Shown here piece after piece: positions 62,080-64,000 of a DNA stretch of 64,000 nt; position 1 is the first letter of the stretch; each line of letters starts with the position of its first letter. Where the stretch lies: NCBI GenBank assembly GCA_034440615.1, contig JAOTOM010004954.1, positions 275,501 to 339,500 of the forward strand, written 5' to 3'. This DNA is from Ashinkailepas kermadecensis (taxonomy: Eukaryota > Arthropoda > Thecostraca > Neolepadidae). Under the pieces are notes generated by a model. The model was not told the DNA's origin, ran no database searches, and worked only from the letters and a program-made list of their open reading frames with translations. A program made the position numbers and the translations under genes.

Positions 62080-62220
62080 AAATGTTACCTGCAGACGATG
62101 TCACTGTTTCCCTATGGGAAGAATACTGTTGTGTTCTCGAAGAGCAGTATGCGTCAGCTTCGTTTGAGGAAACAAAGCTCTTTTTGGTCACTTCAGTGGG
62201 AACAGTACCGTTATGAAGGA
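62080..62220 (+). CDS. Possible exon or ORF remnant, function unknown
   Basis: After a possible acceptor (TTACCTGCAG) the frame reads DDVTVSLWEEYCCVLEEQYA, then FEETKLFLVTSVGTVPL and a stop. The VTVSLWEEY phrase recalls OB-fold proteins of the RPA type (often V-LWG), including RPA-like domains of mobile elements, but this is a weak resemblance. No neighbouring exon was found. Confidence 0.2.
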
Positions 62221-62433
62221 CAATGCTTTGTCATTGTTGCCCGCAAAATCATGCATCATGTGCTTTACCAAATTAATTTCATTCTTGTACTCCTTCTCAC
62301 TGGATCACCACTCTTCACACAGTTTGTATGCACAAGGCCACGTGGTGTTGGGTAAATGATACGCACATGTATGAAACGCAACATAACACTACACTCACCA
62401 CTGCACACGAACTAGTGATATTTTATAGTCACA

Positions 62434-62488
62434 ATGCAGCTGGCCATTGCGCTGCGCCTGTTTCCAGCAGCCGTGCTGAGGTGGCCGG

Positions 62489-62528
<40 letters not shown>

Positions 62529-62694
62529 GTACTGCTCTCCTGCTGTTGTTGGGTCGTTGACGAGAGTGAAAATGCGAAACTTATTGTGCCACCAATACCA
62601 GTTCCTCCTAAATATGAACCCGGCCATAACCCGAAAAATTGAGTCACCAGCCGCTAACATACATCTTAGTTGTGTAGCGCCGATAGTGCCTTAG
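62434..62694 (+). CDS. Hypothetical secreted protein ORF with leucine run
   Basis: The 86-codon ORF starts MQLAIALRLFPAAVLRWPV and continues with 12 Leu encoded by (CTG)12 at 62491-62526, then EYCSPAVVG. This looks like a signal peptide with an expanded hydrophobic core. The rest has no recognised domain. It could be a first coding exon or a chance ORF created by the CTG repeat. The other frame gives polyalanine. Confidence 0.25.
62491..62526. repeat. (CTG)12 microsatellite
   Basis: Uninterrupted trinucleotide repeat, 36 bp. Confidence 0.98.
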
Positions 62695-62699
62695 TAGTA

Positions 62700-63425
62700 C
62701 TACTTCACCAACAGACCTTAGTGTGGCTGGTTGACACTGGACGGCTCCATTGCCGGGCGCAACTCGCCATAGACGCGCCAAATGCAGAGCTTGGCATTGG
62801 CTAATGGGCGGCGGCCTCCATTGACTGAGATTTCAGGGCCCCAGTAAGGTGCTGTCGACGCTGCATCAACCAGCAGTTCTCGACCAAAAGCATCTGAGCC
62901 GGCAGTGCTCGAACCCCGTAACATTAGTGCCCCTCCGCCCACATGAGCCGAAATACACCTGTGCGGCGACATCAAGGGACTGTCGAATTGGTGTCGTGTC
63001 GTTAGCACGTGATTGGAGGGGGTGGAGAGGCGGTGTGCCGGGTCGGCCATTAACGTTCGGCGAGCGGTGTATGATGCGATGCCTTCATTAGCCACCTGTC
63101 GCACCAGCGGCGCCGTGCTAAACTGCGCGAGCGGCACCCCGCGGCTGTAACACTGACCACGTGATCGCGTGTGCAGCGCCAGACGTGGATCATGTGTCGG
63201 CGAAACACGCCAGCTGAACACCAGCAAGCTATCCCACTGATCGGGGTGCTACTCTCACTGGCATCGCCACCCGAATGGGGATGCAAAATAAACGGTGCAG
63301 CCCGTCCTGAAACATGGCGCCCGTTCAAATTACGCCCACGATGTGGCATGTACGCGTGCTGCTTCTCAACCACTATGCCATTATTTTCCTCAGTCCCTCA
63401 TGGGATGAGTGTCGTGACGAAACCC
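62700..63425. other. Unassigned GC-balanced DNA
   Basis: A 169-codon minus-strand ORF (62718-63227) has normal amino-acid composition but no motif I recognise. Not supported as a gene. Confidence 0.35.
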
Positions 63426-63427
63426 AG

Positions 63428-64000
63428 GGTCTCCTATCCATTCCCTTGTGTGATCACCAGTGTGGCATTGCCCAGGACCTCCTCTCCATTCCCGTGTATG
63501 ATCACTAGTGTGGCAGAGCCCAGGACCTCCTCTCCATTCCCGTGTGTGATCACTGGTGTGGCAGAGCCCAGGACCTCCTCTCCATTCCCGTGTATGATCA
63601 CTAGTGTGGCAGAGCCCAGGACCTCCTCTCCATTCCCGTGTGTGATCACCAGTGTGGCAGAGCCCAGGACCTCTTGATCACTAGTGTGGCAGAGCCCAGG
63701 ACCTCCTCTCCATTCCCGTGTGTGATCACCAGTGTGGCAGAGCCCAGGACCTCCTCTCCATTCCCGTGTATGATCACTAGTGTGGCAGAGCCCAGGACCT
63801 CCTCTCCATTCCCGTGTATGATCACTAGTGTGGCATTGCCCAGGACCTCCTCTCCATTCCCGTGTATGATACTAGTGTGGCAGAGCCCAGGACCACCTCT
63901 CCATTCCCGTGTATGATCACTGGTGTGGCAGAGCCCAGGACCTCCTCTCCATTCCCGTGTATGATCACTAGTGTGGTTGCAGGACCTCCTCCATTCCCGT
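63428..64000. repeat. 48-bp satellite running off the window end
   Basis: About 12 units of TGATCACTAGTGTGGCAGAG, CCCAGGACCTCCTCTCCATT, CCCGTGTA. One unit is truncated at about 63672 (CTCTTGATCACTAG). Variants: CACCAG/CACTAG/CACTGG and CATTGCC/CAGAGCC. The period equals 16 codons, explaining the long frames. Confidence 0.97.

Noticed and set aside
63171..63916. 168- and 92-codon ORFs at the window end
   Set aside because: They are the 48-bp satellite; reading frames are open because 48 is a multiple of 3.

Overview
This is eukaryotic genomic DNA, most likely from an arthropod. Genes are split into small exons with GT-AG (and one GC-AG) introns, non-coding DNA dominates, and tandem repeats and transposon debris are everywhere. 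The one long gene is a Shifted/WIF1-type secreted Wnt/Hedgehog modulator whose WIF domain looks arthropod-like. I cannot name the species or class from the sequence alone.

Genes. (1) At 155-775 (+) lies the last coding exon of a tetraspanin; the rest of that gene is upstream of the window. (2) On the minus strand, seven exons between 39982 and 16918 assemble in perfect phase into a WIF1/Shifted orthologue: signal peptide, WIF domain, five EGF-like domains and a very basic tail (456 residues if read to the first stop). Its introns are 3.1, 13.6, 2.0, 0.9, 0.6 and 1.5 kb. No other complete gene could be supported. GC-rich islands at 53.8-54.25 kb and 57.6-58.1 kb and a leucine-run ORF at 62.4 kb could be 5' ends of other genes.

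Layout. 0-16 kb: tetraspanin exon, a broken Gypsy-like gag fragment (3.9-4.3 kb), tandem 75-80 bp repeats, a 12-bp satellite (8.7-9.5 kb), a 235-bp near-perfect hairpin (14.5-14.8 kb) flanked by inverted AGGTCA motifs. 16.9-40 kb: the WIF1/Shifted gene with large satellites in its introns, several ending right at 3' splice sites. 40-48 kb: CA and TA microsatellites, a 490-bp Helitron, a 35-bp satellite, and a 1.4-kb palindrome made of nested inverted transposon copies. 48-64 kb: mostly unassigned DNA plus satellites with unit lengths of 31, 14, 34, 21, 20, about 18 and 48 bp.

Most long open reading frames in the window are translations of tandem repeats and were rejected as genes. The most notable features are the minisatellite that multiplies the 3' splice site of the EGF1-EGF2 exon, the 1.4-kb palindrome, and the hairpin element.
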